Shown: in pieces, positions 1 through 11,904 of the stretch
Numbering within the stretch: the stretch's first letter is position 1
How the letters are laid out: each line of letters opens with the position of its first letter
NCBI GenBank assembly: GCA_009760855.2
Contig: WPIO01000146.1
Coordinates: forward strand, 124,001-188,000
Length of the DNA: 64,000 nt
Origin: Cristatella mucedo
Lineage: Eukaryota > Bryozoa > Phylactolaemata > Cristatellidae
Reading direction: 5' to 3'
The notes under the pieces: generated by a model
Told to the model about the DNA's origin: nothing
Database searches by the model: none
Seen by the model: only the letters and a program-made list of their open reading frames with translations
Translations under genes and position numbers: made by a program

Positions 1-403
1 GCTTTGGCCTGCCTATCGGAACTACTTCCTGCCATCAGGCCAGGCATGTTACCCCTCCAGTCGTCTGACTCAAATCGTTGCCTAGCAGTGCCTATACCAA
101 ACCTCAAATCCTTTGGAGACCTTTACTGTGCTTTACTCCCGAAGCGTAGAACTCGATCCCGACTGATGTTATGACAACACTTGACTTGCCGTTTAAAAAG
201 AAGCTTAACCCCGACTGTTCATTACAGCATTAGCTCCATCCTCGGCAGGTGGTTGTCCTTCATATCTTTGTTGACTCAGAAATTTGACATGTTATCTCAT
301 ACTAACTAATTGACAGTGCTTCCTTTCCAGAATATGTAAAGTGCCTATACAGATTTTAGTTCCGTTAGGGTGCTATGCAATTTTTGGGTACTATTATTAT
401 TAG
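1..403 (+). mobile_element. LINE family B, degenerate 3' fragment
   Basis: Resembles the end of the reverse-transcriptase frame and the 3' tail of the family B LINE seen in full at 35262-37510. Shared landmarks are the ctcaaatcctttggagac block near 100 and a degraded tail ending in attattattag near 400. It lies upstream of the first recognised sowah exon, probably in an intron. Confidence 0.7.
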
Positions 404-1018
404 AAGGAGTTTGTGGCTTATAAACCCAAATCAGTAGCACGGTTGCCGAGGAACTTACTGGTTATTTAATAGTGAGGCATGTTAAGTATGTTCAGCAGCA
501 GGTTACCTTATGCAGTTGATTGGGTCGATGACTACGTGATGCTTAACTTAGTGTAACAAGCTGTCAATTAAGCACTCTGCACTTTCTGCCGATCAGATGG
601 GAATGTGTTTGGACAGAGACCCAGAGAGCATCTTCTTTGCTCGAGTCGAGGTCAAGGTTGTGCTTCCTGATTCCATCCCTCTGCCCTGCCCCGCTTCATC
701 GGTTGCATTGTGTGGAAGAGGAAGAGCTGTTAGTGTCGGATCTGGTTATGGTTGATCACACCTTCCTGACTCTCCGGTTGTCGACTTGGTCATCTGACCG
801 ATGACTCCTCACCGTGATAGCCGCTGGGCGCTGCAAGAGGGCACCTCTATCCTATCGACGTCTACACGCGATGGCGTTCTTGTGACACGGCCTGCATGCG
901 CCAGCCTTTATTTATACCCCGGATCAGTGGTCGGCCCTACATGATTGCGCTGCAGTTCATTAGTAAGCTGGCTGGCATCCTAGACGGGTTGACGAACCAA
1001 TGCATCGACTCTTTGCAG

Positions 1019-1838
1019 ACAGCACTGCACTGGGCAGCCAAGCATGGCAAACCGGACGTCATCAAGCTGCTTGTGTCCTACAAGGCTGCCGTCAATGCCC
1101 GCTCGGTGAGACAGGCCTCTCTGCCTCATTGTATGGCACGCATCAGTGGCTCAGCGGCATCAGCTAATGTCTTTGAATGCCTGCTTCAATTGCAGCGAGC
1201 CGCTGGCTGTAAGACTAATACTTGTCGGGCGCTGGTTGTGCCAGCCAGCCTCGGTGCAATGCCTCGTGCGGGCTGCTGCCACCGGCTGCGCAGGTTTCAT
1301 CGCGCTCTTGTGCGCTCTCTTTGCTCTCCCGTAACGAAAGGTGGCTGCAGCTAGTGCTGCTGCCGCCGCCATTACCCTCTGACCTCTCGGCTGCTTCTGC
1401 TCTGAGGTCACTGCTGCAGCTATCATGTTTGCTTGGATGGCTGCATCTGTCGCCTCCGCCGCATCCCGAGTGTGCTGTAGTTGCTGTTACTGACTCGGTA
1501 TGCAAATTTTTTATTTTTATGTCTGAAATTCTACTGATGAACATAGCACGTAAGTGTTCAGTCGTCTCTGCCATGCTTACTCGGTCTGGGTGCCAGTGCT
1601 GTGCAGCTCAACGTGTGCATTCGCGTGTCCACACACTCTTGTCTATTCATGCACGCTGAAAAGCCTGAGTTTGCATGCATGTGAACCTCTGTGTATATAG
1701 ATGGGAACATATGCATTTGCTGCTCGTGTGCACGTGTTTGTGTTTGAATGAGTGTGTGTGTAAGTGTGTGTGTGAGAGTGTGTGTGTGTGTGAGAGAGAG
1801 AGTGCATGTGTGTGTGTGTGTGAGAGAGAGAGAGTGCA

Positions 1839-1878
<40 letters not shown>

Positions 1879-2649
1879 TGTGTGCATGCAGACCAGAGCT
1901 CTTGGAAGCTCTGGTTTGAGAACTCTGTGTCCCTCTTGCACGTAAAATTGTGCCTGAATCGTCAGCCAAGCGTCAATGTATAATAATAATAATAGTAATA
2001 GTAATATCTGATTTAACAGCCTCATTGTATAGCCACAGAGGAGCCTTAACGGCTATCACCTCCGCTTGCAGTTGGCAATAAAGGATCGCCCACTGCAGGA
2101 TTCGAACCCACGACCTCGGTCATGAAGAGCGAGCGTACTGTCTCCTGAGCTATCACGGCCCATTAAGTATCACAGGTTACCCCAAATGGACATCGTAGTG
2201 TTCAAAAGATGTATGCGTCTTTGTCATCCTCCTAAGCGAATCCCATGACGTCATGCATCAGACAAGACTGCAGCCAGTCATACTCATTTCGTCTGACACC
2301 ACGTGACAGCTCTTCCGAAGTCAGAACTCGGAACTAGAGGGGGGGCATTCGTTTTCGGCCAGTTGTAAAGCTCCTAGATTAAGATTTAGTTTTCTTAGGG
2401 CCCAATGTAAACGGTCCATTACTGTTATTGTAATCATCCCTCACTCTGCTGCAAGCTTTCGAGCAAGCGAATCATTTGGCACAGGTGTGTGTACGTGAGC
2501 AAGTGAGGGAATGACTGACTGGCTTGCGTAGTCTCCATAAGATCTTGGTAAGACCTTCTGGACACTGAGTAATCAAAGGATATTAGTGTGGGTAGAGATA
2601 AAAACAAAAGACTTACAGCATGCGGTCTCTTGGCACAGCTGGCTGCTTA

Positions 2650-2680
<31 letters not shown>

Positions 2681-5600
2681 CACTTGATAAAGCGCCCTCA
2701 GAGAACTTAATCTCTTTCTAGGCGCTTTACATTTGCTGCCAAGGGAAATGCAATTAAATGGTAAGTAAAATCATGCTTGAAAAACAAACAAAATGAATGA
2801 CATGGTTAGGGGTGACATGCACAGGGTCAGCATGCAAATAAATAAGTAAAAAATAAATCCTAGCTGATTAAACAGCCTCTTTTCGTATAGCGACAGAAGA
2901 GCCTTTACGGCTATCACCACCGCTTGCAGTGGCGATAAAGGATCGCCTACCACAGGAATCGAACCCACGACCTCAGGACCGAGGTCGTGAAAGCAACCAC
3001 CTTACCTAGTGTGCCATCGCGGCTCACCATTGTGCAGCGCATACTATAGCACCATACCGGTGCTGACATGAAGCCGCGGTCAAAACTGGCCTAAACATAT
3101 GCTTTTGCTTTCTTTTTGTATGCTACTTCCACTGCTCGTGCTGTCGAATTCAACTTCGTCTCCTTGCTATAGGGGGTAAGTTGTATGAAGCGTGTTTGCC
3201 TTGCTGCCATCGGTGCCATGCCAACCACTCTACTGGCTTTGCATTTCACCTGGTTTCGTTCTATAGGGTTTCACGCCGCTGCATCTTGCTGTCATGCATG
3301 CCCACTACGAGGACATCGAGTTATTAGTGAGAGACTTTGGTAAGTAAGCTATTTGCATTGCACTTGTAACTTGATGCTGTAGTTTTCGTGTGGGACACAA
3401 TGATGCTGCTTGCTTCCTTGCTTGCTGCTGCCTCTGCTGCTCTTTGCTGCTGCAGCTGCCACTGGCCGTAGCACTCACGCTGCTGCCGATGCAGCCGCCA
3501 CTGCTGCCGCCCTGGTGCTCAGCACCACTGCTGCCGCCTTGGTGCTCAGCCAGTGATCGTGGCAATGTGTCCTTCCTCCCCCCCCCCCTGTAACCTGTAG
3601 TACTTCGAGCCCTGTGTCCCCTTTCGAGCTCCCTGGCAGCGCTCCTATCTAGATAAAATATAAAAAATAAAATATATGATTCATTTGTATAGCACCCTAA
3701 GAGAACTAAATCTCTATTCAGGCGTTTTGCTTATGCCTTGGGGCTCGAGCGCACGACCTCAGCCAGACCTTGGTCGGGGCGAGCACCTTAAAACTGGTGG
3801 ACCAGACCAGCTGTCTGACAAGCAATAAGGCAAGGGCAGCATACAGCAAAGCCCTGTCGAAAATACAGAAAGATCAAAGGCCGTGTGCCGTGAGACTGAT
3901 GCAAAATAAAAATTTCTACCTGTGGCAAGTGATCCTGGAAAAGAAGTCGCCTTCAGTCATCCGGTGTGACCGGATCTACGGAATGAGCTGTCTAGCAAGC
4001 AGTCGCTTTAGTCAACTTAGGATTTTTAGCACTTGCTGTAGATTACCACATACTGGAGTCAAATCCCATATGCTGCCTGACTGTATGTACATGTTTCATT
4101 ACAATCCAGTTGTTCAGCCCATAACCGTTTTATTGCAGGCGCCGACAAAGACATTCGAGATTACTCAGGCAAGAGGCCAAAGCAGTATTTGAAGCGAGAT
4201 GCTCCTTCCTGGGTACAAGGTTGGTAGTTGCTGTATAAGTTTGCATCGCTATTTCTCACCGATTGTTTGTTGTTCGGCTCTGGAACCACTGAGACGAGAC
4301 TTCCTATAATAATAATATTAATAATAATACATTTGATATAGTGCCCTCGGAGAACTCAGTCTCTTTCTAGGCACTTGACATTTGCTGCCAAAGAAAACAC
4401 GATCGAATGGTTGGTGGTAGCATGCTCAATAAACGACAAGAATAATATGGTTAGTGTCAGTATGCAAGTATGGTTAGTGGCAGCATGCACAGTATCAGCA
4501 TGCATGAAAGCATGTAAAGGTCAAGTCACAGGGACCCATTAAATGCTGTGATAAATGAGTTTTCTATTTCTTTTAAAATGTGGTCAATCAGGGGATTTCG
4601 TGACAAAAGTCGGGAGTGAGTTACGGCCTCTAAAGGATTTGAGGTTTGTACGAGGTATAGGTAAGCGTTTAGATTCCGAACAGCAGGTGGTACAATACTT
4701 AGCTTGGTGGGGGATTAGATCTTATAGGTATGATGGAGCCAAAGAATGAAGGGACCCAAAAGTGAGTGACAAAACCTTGAAGTCTAGGCATTACTTGACT
4801 GGGAGCCGGTGCAGGTCGGCAAGAAGTGGTGAAATGTGGCAACTGCGGCATGCATGACAGAAACACTACCCACGCTTGCCGGTATTCGAGCGGTATTTAG
4901 ATGCCATTGCAAACTCTCGGCAGCCTGTGCTGGCCTCTCAGTCGGGATAAGGGGAGATCTTTGTGGGGAGATCTCCCCAGACGTGCAGTAAACTCTCGTT
5001 AAGGTTGACTTACCTGCCGCTGTTTATCCTGCCATGATGCTGGACTTGCCTGTGTTGTAGGATTTGGGGTTTCGGAAATAGTTGCCATGAAGCAGCTAGA
5101 TTGCTATATGCACCGGGCGATTGTGCATATAGTGTCACAAGCTCTTCTTTCTGGCTTCAGCTTCAATTTGCGCTGCCCTCGCTGTGATTATTGGCCGATA
5201 GCTCAAGTCACAGAACCGTCGAGTGGTTTCTAGAAGTGGATGTGAGTGCCTTCCAAGCTTTGCCTGCATACATGCACTTGAGCACTTCTTCACCTAATGA
5301 AACTAGTATTGGAATAATTTAATAGCTTTGTATAAATTTCTCGTAGTGTAAAAGAAATGCTCTTCTAGGCTGTACTCGTGAGCAAAACAGCTTACCGATA
5401 TCTCAGTTCTCTGTACTTGCTATTAGTTAGCATGCACCAGTCATTCTAGGTTCTTCTAGGGAGGGAGTGTCTATGGGTGTCTTCTAGGCAGAAGGAAAGC
5501 TGTGGGGCTTGGGCCGTGACGTCAATAGCAGCAGGTTGCTGCAGACAGCTTTTTTCCTCGACTGGTGTATCCTCCTACTTCTCTAAGCCTCTGACCTCCA

Positions 5601-6517
5601 CCTCTGACCCCCACCTCTGTCTGCTGCCCTGCCTGTACAGCTAGCCCCGACTGTAAAGCTGCCTGCGCTGGCATTTGCAATTACTACAAGTTGCACTTAC
5701 ACCTGTAGGTCTACTGCAAGATGCCAGCAAGCCAAGCTTCAGCCTTGGAAGCAGCAGCAGTCAGGGTACGTTGATCATGCTTACCTCACGGTCGCCTGTC
5801 ATTAGCAGGTGCCAGAAGTGCGAGAATACTCGTGCAGCACGTGACATACTCACGTGACCCTGGCAGTCCTGGCTATTGCTCCTCGTTGCAGATGACTCGG
5901 GGTTCAGCCGAACTTCTTCTTTCAAATCGAAGAAATCCTCATCGTCTTTCGCCAGTCGCGTGTCAAAAGTCCTCAGTACGTCGAACGAGAATGTCAAAGA
6001 CGAGGTTTCCCCTTCAACCACGCCCACTCAATCGCCACACGTTGGTAGAAAGGCGGCTTCGTTCATCTTCGGCCTTGGCAGCAGTCATGTGAGTGGCGTG
6101 CTTGCACGCTGGCCAAGCACCTTTTGGCTGCCGTCACTCTGCGAAGCACTGCACAGTCCCGTTTTCATGTACCTTTCGTGCGAGTTTGAGAGCGTTACCT
6201 AGGCGTTACCTAGGAGCTGCGCATGCTTCTTGCTGCACGAGAAGCATGCGCAGCTCTCACTGCTCACGCACATCGCGTCATCACGATCCGTGCTAGCGTC
6301 GGTCGTGTGCGACGAACGCTCTCGGCCGTCTCCTTGCCAGAGTTCAGGAGCAGCTTCGGCTCATGACAGCGGCGGTCGTGACTTGATGCCGCCACCAGCC
6401 TCTTCTTCATCTGGATTGCAATCGCGGCAAAAGCGTGTCAGCCGAGCACCAGCGACGCCAGCCACTGGCATGCACGTCTCTGCCACGTTGAGCAGCGTGA
6501 AGGATCACGTCGAGTAA
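1019..6517 (+). CDS. sowah: Sosondowah (sowah) ankyrin-repeat protein, 3' exons
   Basis: Five exons are read: 1019-1105, 3267-3339, 4139-4219, 5892-6088 and 6254-6517 (TAA at 6515). All introns are GT-AG and the phases agree (0, 1, 1, 0), giving about 233 C-terminal residues. Exon 1 starts with [18 protein letters not shown], exon 2 with [20 protein letters not shown], and exon 3 carries [16 protein letters not shown]. Together these are the two ankyrin repeats and following block typical of the SOWAH family. Exons 4 and 5 are Ser- and Pro-rich and not clearly conserved. The N-terminal exons must lie before the window; nothing before 1019 matched. The gene is 10 kb upstream of the Irx gene on the same strand, an arrangement known in many bilaterians. 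The function of sowah proteins is poorly known. Exon 5 is the least certain: exon 4 could instead read through to a stop at 6200-6202. Confidence 0.85.
1745..1890. repeat. (TG)n microsatellite with GA interruptions
   Basis: TG dinucleotides broken twice by short GAGAGAG runs, in sowah intron 1. Open frames across it, such as a His-Thr frame on the minus strand, are repeat artefacts. Confidence 0.95.
2006..2162 (-). mobile_element. SINE-1, near complete
   Basis: Reverse copy of the tRNA-derived SINE-1. It shows the reversed B box ggattcgaacc near 2100, the arm cacgacctcgg, and the reversed tail aacagcctc at its left end next to an (AAT)n run. It lies in sowah intron 1. Confidence 0.8.
2350..2440 (+). 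mobile_element. SINE-2 / LINE B type tail fragment
   Basis: Contains a degraded version of the shared tail: gtaaagctcctagattaagatt, then tagttttcttagggccc. No tRNA-like head is visible. It could derive from either family. Confidence 0.5.
2651..2842 (-). mobile_element. LINE family B 3' tail, 5'-truncated
   Basis: Starts with (AAT)10, the reverse of the ATT tail, followed by the reversed family B tail (cttgataaagcgccctcag, ctttctaggcgctttaca) and a 3' untranslated segment with aaaaacaaacaaaatgaatg. Almost identical in order to 35262-35440. Confidence 0.9.
2851..3027 (-). mobile_element. SINE-1, complete copy
   Basis: Reverse orientation. The tail aaatcctagctgattaaaca is at the left; the body and the reversed B box ggaatcgaaccc follow, and the A-box side ends with ctagtgtgccatcgcggctc. 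It abuts the LINE B tail at 2651-2842, so the two insertions are nested or adjacent. Confidence 0.9.
3660..3815 (-). mobile_element. SINE-2, complete copy
   Basis: Reverse SINE-2. The left end is the tail (agagaactaaatctctattc, aggcg), then ggggctcgagcgcacgacc (B box side), then the head gcgagcacctt and gaccagaccagct. It lies in sowah intron 2. Confidence 0.85.
4303..4870 (-). mobile_element. LINE family B, 5'-truncated 3' part
   Basis: (AAT)n start, a reversed tail with ctttctaggcacttgacat, then the 3' end of the RT frame in reverse (the segment with gggagtgagttacggcctc and ggatttgaggtttgtacgag). Degenerate, no intact frame. It lies in sowah intron 3. Confidence 0.85.
6214..6256. repeat. 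Perfect 17-bp inverted repeat, 9-nt loop
   Basis: The arm gagctgcgcatgcttct at 6214-6230 is matched exactly in reverse complement at 6240-6256. The proposed splice acceptor of the last sowah exon (cag ending at 6253) lies inside the right arm. In RNA the arms would form a strong hairpin that hides the acceptor. Confidence 0.9.
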
Positions 6518-6829
6518 TGTAGTGCGGCTTCTGCGCGCCTGCGCGGCAGCGCGTCCCAGTCAGCCGGTGCCCGGCAGCGCGTCCCAGTAAATTCGGCATC
6601 GTGTTTCGTGGCATCGCACAGCCACTTCCTTGCCGGTGGTCTTCAACCTGTGCGAAAGCATATGTGCGTGCGTGAATGCATGGACTGTGACCGGCGCAGC
6701 CTACGTTTGTGGCAGGTGCTGACGTATTTCCAAGGTGTGCCGCAAGTGTGACTGCCGCTTGATAAGCTGGCGCAGCTGCCTCTGCTGGTCCAAAAGGCGC
6801 ACAACCAACGTGGTGGCATCAAATTGTGA
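6518..6829. other. Region after sowah stop, possible 3' UTR
   Basis: About 310 bases after the last proposed sowah codon. It holds two near-identical cggcagcgcgtcccagt segments (about 6543 and 6573). No canonical AATAAA signal was seen here, so the transcript end is unknown. Confidence 0.4.
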
Positions 6830-7345
6830 CAATAATAAGAGTAACAAAACTAATAATAATACATTATTATATTTGTATAGCACCCTCAGAGAACTTAATC
6901 TCTCTTTCTCTCGGCACTTAACTTAGGCTGTATATACTTATGAAGCATGGTCGAATGATTAGTGGTAGCACGCTCAGTGATAACAAGCATAACATGGTTA
7001 GAGGTGACTAGCACAGGGTCAACATGCAAGTATGATTAATCGCAGCATGCACAGTGTATGCACACACAGGACAAATCGAATGGATCCACAAAATGCTGTG
7101 CTAAATAGATGCGTGTTTAGCTTCTTTTTAAACGACAAGTCAGGGGATGTTGTGACGTCAGTCGGGAGTGGTTTCCAGGCTTTGGGAGCATGCGAACTCA
7201 AAGCACGGTTTCCAAAGAAGTTCATACGAGGTGTAGCTAGACGATTTGATTCAGAAAATTTGGTGGCATGTTGCTTAATCTGGTGGGATGCAGATCTGAT
7301 AGGTAGGCTGGAGCCAACGAATGAAGGAACCTAAAAGTGAGGGAA
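6830..7345 (-). mobile_element. LINE family B, 5'-truncated 3' part
   Basis: Reversed tail with (AAT)n-like runs, cagagaacttaatctctctt, then the 3' untranslated part and the end of the RT frame up to the segment ggctggagccaacgaatgaag. On the minus strand a short remnant frame shows FGNRALSSHAPKAWKPLP, matching the conserved GDRAFSS..WNSLP block of intact copies. Confidence 0.85.
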
Positions 7346-8398
7346 GCCACGGCTGACCTGAGCCAACCCGGAAGGAGAGCAGCAGCAGGAGACAAGCCAG
7401 CCTCGTTCGGCTCTCTTGTGGCTGGCTGCAATTGGCTGCATAAGCAAGGTCAAGGCATTTCGTGTTTTCGACATGATTAGCATCGTCACACGTCAACGCC
7501 GGCAATATTTCTCTGCGGTTGCGTAATGTGCAGGCACCTTCTGCCTGCACCCGTGAGCCTGCGTAGTGTGTGTGTGTGCGCTTGCAACCTCTCTCTCTCC
7601 CCTCCCTCTCTGTGGGATGTTTCTTGCCTAGTTTCAGCTGCCTTTCTAGTGATTGGCGCCTTCTGACAAGCCCCACCTACACTCCTTGGCTCCTTAACTC
7701 GAGCTGCTCTCTGCAGCACCGCACTCTTCTCTCTGTATCACTTGTCTTTCTCAATCAGTGAGACATCGTGCTCCCATCGTGCTCCAGCAGCAAAGGCAGC
7801 GCTCCCATCGGCCGGGTGCAGCAGCCTTGCTCGGCCAGGCTCCATCGCGTCGCTGTGGTTACCAAGCGCGGCCTGCCATGACCGGTCAGTATCGGCACAC
7901 TCGGCCCAGCGCGTAGTCCGGCTATCAGATTCGTGCCGAGTAATGTCGATACGCAGCAAGCAAGTTGTATTTTCAATTGGTCATTACTTGACATCCACCC
8001 TGGCTTCTGGAAAGCTCTTGCTTAACTCGAGAGTTGTTTGTAGTTACGCAATCGCCACAGTTGCCGGCTGTGACATGCTGTGCCGAGCCTGGTCCTGGTG
8101 GGTGGATCCCTTGGACGAAGTGGCTCAAATGACAGCAGGAGCAGCAGCAGCACTGCCACTAGTCTGTCTGTGCACGTGCCTGCTCCGATACCCACCCACG
8201 AAGCATCAGCATCGCCATTGTAATGTGCTGTGGTGACCACCATCGGCATCGCTTTGCTGCTGTGCTGCCTGTTTTTCTTTCTCTGATTCCCTCACCTCAT
8301 CCCTGATCTGTACAAAGCGTGTCTGTTTTTCTTGGCTCTAGCCAACTCTCTTTTTTGCTCACTCTCTATCTTTCTTCTCTCCCTGCTCTCTCCGTTGT
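7346..8398. other. No recognisable gene
   Basis: Non-repetitive intergenic DNA between sowah and Irx. Several open frames of 60-160 codons overlap on both strands, but none has splice support or a recognisable motif. Regulatory sequence for Irx could lie here, but nothing in the sequence alone shows it. Confidence 0.5.
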
Positions 8399-8433
<35 letters not shown>

Positions 8434-8434
8434 C

Positions 8435-8511
<77 letters not shown>

Positions 8512-8533
8512 ATCTCTCTCCCTGTCTGTGTGT

Positions 8534-8586
<53 letters not shown>
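8399..8586. repeat. Compound (CT)n / (CTAT)n / (CT)n microsatellite
   Basis: About 25 bases of CT, then about 20 ctat tetranucleotides, then a second CT run to 8586. Two + strand frames made of Leu/Ser/Ile/Tyr are artefacts of it. Confidence 0.97.
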
Positions 8587-8588
<2 letters not shown>

Positions 8589-9305
8589 AAATGTTGCACC
8601 ACAGCGATGTATGCTTGTTTTGGGTCGGTGGGTGTGTCGGTTCTGCTGCTTACCGCTTTGTCAGTGCTCTGTCACGTTCTGCTTTCGCTTATAGCTCGTC
8701 CAGCCAATCAATGGTGAGGTCAGGGTCGGCGCCTGAAATTGCCAAGATGGTGGATGGTGTGGCTGAATCCCAAGCATAGCCTCTTCCACTGCAGCTGCCG
8801 GGGAGCCGCTGGTCAGTGCTGGTCAGCACACGTTTTCACTCATTTTTGAACGCACGCTTCTCGCCGTCGTCGTCGCTCTGTCGTCCGTAGCTCGTCCTCT
8901 GCTCAGCACTTGGGGCAGCAGTAGAGAGAGATTGACTGTGATTGTGGTCTGCAGGAAGGCAGCAGCTCCTCAGCCGGCTTTGCCAGCTGGCGCTCGCTCT
9001 GCCTGTTGCGTGATTTCGGCCTTGCGTTACGAAACTGCAGTAGCTGCTGCTGCAGCTGCCCTACGTTCTCCTATGGCTGGCACCCACTCTCTGCCTCCGA
9101 ATCGGCTCACATCGGCAACCTTCTGTAATAACAACACACGTGTAAAAAGTCTATGCCTCGCTGTCGTCGATGGCTGAGCATATTTGCTGAGTTGCACAGA
9201 GCCCCCGCATGATGTAGTTGCAGTGCTCAGGCACTGCGCTCGTCGGCTCTAGCAACGAGCCCCCCTCCCTGGCAGAGGCAGCGCCGGCCACGTCATCCTC
9301 CCATT
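8587..9305. other. No recognisable gene
   Basis: Intergenic sequence between two microsatellites. Only short overlapping open frames and no recognisable element. Confidence 0.5.
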
Positions 9306-9442
9306 CTCCTCCTCCTCCTCCTCCTCCTCCTCCTCCTCCTCCTCCTCCCCCTCCTCCCCCCCCCCCTCCCCCTCCCCCTCCTCCTCCTCCTCCTCCTCCT
9401 CCTCCTCCTCCTCCTCCTCCTCCTCCTCCTCCTCCTCCTCCT
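9306..9442. repeat. (CTC)n trinucleotide repeat
   Basis: Near-perfect CTC/TCC triplets interrupted by a C-rich run near 9350-9378. It gives long polyproline, polyglycine and polyarginine frames on both strands; these are not considered genes. Confidence 0.97.
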
Positions 9443-11469
9443 TCTCCTCTTACTCCTCCTGGTCCTCCTCCGAGGCATCTGCCTAAACACTTCCCCTCCC
9501 CCTGCAAGCACCTCTGTCCTCTGCCGATGTGAGTCTGGATCAGCCAGCATTGGCCGAGCGAGGCTAGCGCTGGCCGCCGGGCAAGAGCACCATTCAAAGA
9601 CTTCCTCCCGATGCAGGTGCCACTCCTCTGTGTTAGTTGGCGGTGGAGTTTGCACAGACTCGTGGCCATTCCTACGGTGAGAGAGACTGACAGACTGCTG
9701 AGCTGGTGGTACAGCTGGTACAGCACGTGTACGGTGTCATCTCTAAAGAGCTGAGCTCCTGCAAAAATGGATTTCTTTTTTTACGAAATTTTTCATCCGG
9801 CACAATCTAATGCACTATCCTGAATCCCCTCGGGTTTGGTTAAGCTTTTCAAACGATCGTTTATCTTTCATCTTCGGGTGCAGGGTTGTAGGTTTTTGGC
9901 CGATAAGGTGTATCAGCTGCTGGCAATACCTGGTGACACACTTGTGTACTCGCTTGCAATCACGTCACCGTGGCTGCCATCAGCCAGCTCAGGGTTAGCC
10001 CACACCTGATCTGTGGCCTCAGCAATGTAAACAATAAAGGAACTCCGAATGCTGAGATTTATCGATGTTATCACCACTGTCTGCTTGAAATGCATGAGCA
10101 TTGTCTTTCTATCGGCAGAGCCACACAGTTGCGTAAGGAGGACGACGCACTGGCAGTCGCTGCCAGACCTTCAATTCAATCGGCTTCTCTTTATTTTCTT
10201 CCTGCACTGCAGTCGGCAGTGCGGTTGAGGGGCTGGTCTGGCATGCCTGCATCTGATGGCTCAAGGGTGAAGCTCTACTTGATTATCCTTAGTTGTCGAA
10301 TTTACCGCCTGCCCTATGGTGTACGTCAAGGAGATGACTTGCCCAGCCAGTCACAAAACTGTGCTCGTTGGGAAATTCGGCTGTCGTGGCAACCAAGGTG
10401 TAACCATGTGGTGCACCGGACCGCTAGCAGAATGGCTTATACGTGGTGTTGCAGCAGCAGTGCGGTTCAACCACACTCTAGGAGCAGGTTGGTAGCAGCT
10501 CGGTAGCAGCTAGCTGAGTGGTGCTAGAGCCACCACCGTGAGTGCCGCATGTATGCCTCTATTCAGTTGGAGAGAGTATTCATTGACGGCATTGGAAGAT
10601 GACTTCCTGCCACGCAAATATTTAACTGCTCCTACCAGATGCTCATGGCTACATCGCATTTTGGAAAGAAATAGCATTGAATCACCAAGTGAATGTTTTA
10701 ATTTTTTATTTTTCCGAAGGCATATGTATTCGTCCACTGCAAGAAGCAAGTACCGAATTGAGCTAAGAGTTTGCACTTGTGGCTGAAAAGCAAGTATGTA
10801 TATGGAATGCCTTAGCTACGAACTGAGCCCTCCTAAGTCAAAATATTGCCAAGAAATTGCCTTAGGCAAGCTGCAAGCAGAAGCAAGCGCTAACCTAAGC
10901 TGGATGTTCCCTTTAAATGTAAGCCTTAGATGTCATATTTTTGTTCGGTGTCGTGCATGGTGCTTTCCTTCTGTGTGAGCAAAGGCTCAAATTCTTTGGG
11001 CCTGCATTCCAGTAATATAGCTGTAAGGGTGGCTGACCGATCATCCCAGGGAGTCAATGGTCAGATCAATGTCAGGGTCAGAGTGGTCTGCTGCTTCGGA
11101 TCTGTTTCTTAGCTCAATTGTGTGGCCGGCTGCATAGTCAGCCTCCTAATATCTCCAGAAATGCTACCCTCACCGTCATTAACCACTTTTTATTTACATA
11201 CCTTGCTGCAGAAACGTTGCACTAGTCCACGCGTAGGCTTGGATCTGCTAGTTCTGTCTCTCCAAACTGCTGCTCATTATTATGATAACGGGCTAGTAGC
11301 TTCTAGAAATGCCGAGGTGCATCTGGTTGCATTGCTGGACTCAGTCTGGCCCGTAGTTCACTACACCTGCTTGAACCAGCCTCCCTGCACCGATCTCCTT
11401 GCTCCTCCGGTCACGTGCTCTCACACCTCAGCTTCGCAGCACCTGGCTATTTCTGGCCGTCTCTCGAGC
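9443..11469. other. No recognisable gene
   Basis: About 2 kb of intergenic DNA without a recognised coding or mobile element. A 178-codon + strand frame at 9970-10506 shows no motif and ordinary amino-acid composition; I treat it as chance. Confidence 0.5.
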
Positions 11470-11585
11470 TAAATTGAAATGTTATGGTGATCGGGCCTTC
11501 AGTTCGCATGCACCAAAAGTCTGGAACTGGCTTTCGGCTACGGTCACTACCTGCGATAACGTTGCATCTTTTTTAATTCTCTTTT
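11470..11585 (+). mobile_element. LINE family C 3' coding fragment
   Basis: One frame shows YGDRAFSSHAPKVWNWLSA followed by TVTTC, the conserved C-terminal block of the CR1/L2-type RT proteins here. The nucleotide sequence is closer to 23222-23310 than to families A or B. Confidence 0.7.
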
Positions 11586-11699
11586 AAATAATAAAATCTT
11601 CTGTTTTGTTTTCCTTTCCTTTCGTCCCGCTGAACCGCTGTGTTTGTGTGTCTTTGTTGCGGTTTGCCTTGCTTGTCTATGTGTGTACTTGTGCACGAT

Positions 11700-11760
11700 T
11701 GTAAGCACTTGATAAAGCGCCCTCAGAGAACTCAATCGCTTTCTACGCGCTTGACATCAG
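11700..11760 (-). mobile_element. LINE family B tail fragment
   Basis: Reversed tail: cacttgataaagcgccctca, gagaactcaatcgctttcta, cgcgcttgaca. No AAT run remains. Confidence 0.75.
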
Positions 11761-11904
11761 TGCACCTTACTAGCTTTTCAAGTCCTACAAGCCTGTGGCA
11801 ATGAGTGTCTTCATGTTTGCTGGAGCATTCTGGGCTCCGCACCATTCTTCTTTTCGTTAGCTTGCTTAGCTTGATACGGTGCACGTAACAAACCGTTCAA
11901 TACC

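Noticed and set aside
8319-8717. 132-codon hydrophobic frame that looks like a membrane protein
   Set aside because: The Leu/Ser/Ile/Tyr content comes from the (CT)n and (CTAT)n repeats.
9151-9726. 191-codon minus frame with polyglycine and + frame with polyproline
   Set aside because: Produced by the (CTC)n repeat; no flanking conserved sequence.
9970-10506. 178-codon + strand frame
   Set aside because: No motif, no splice context and no bias toward coding composition that I could see.
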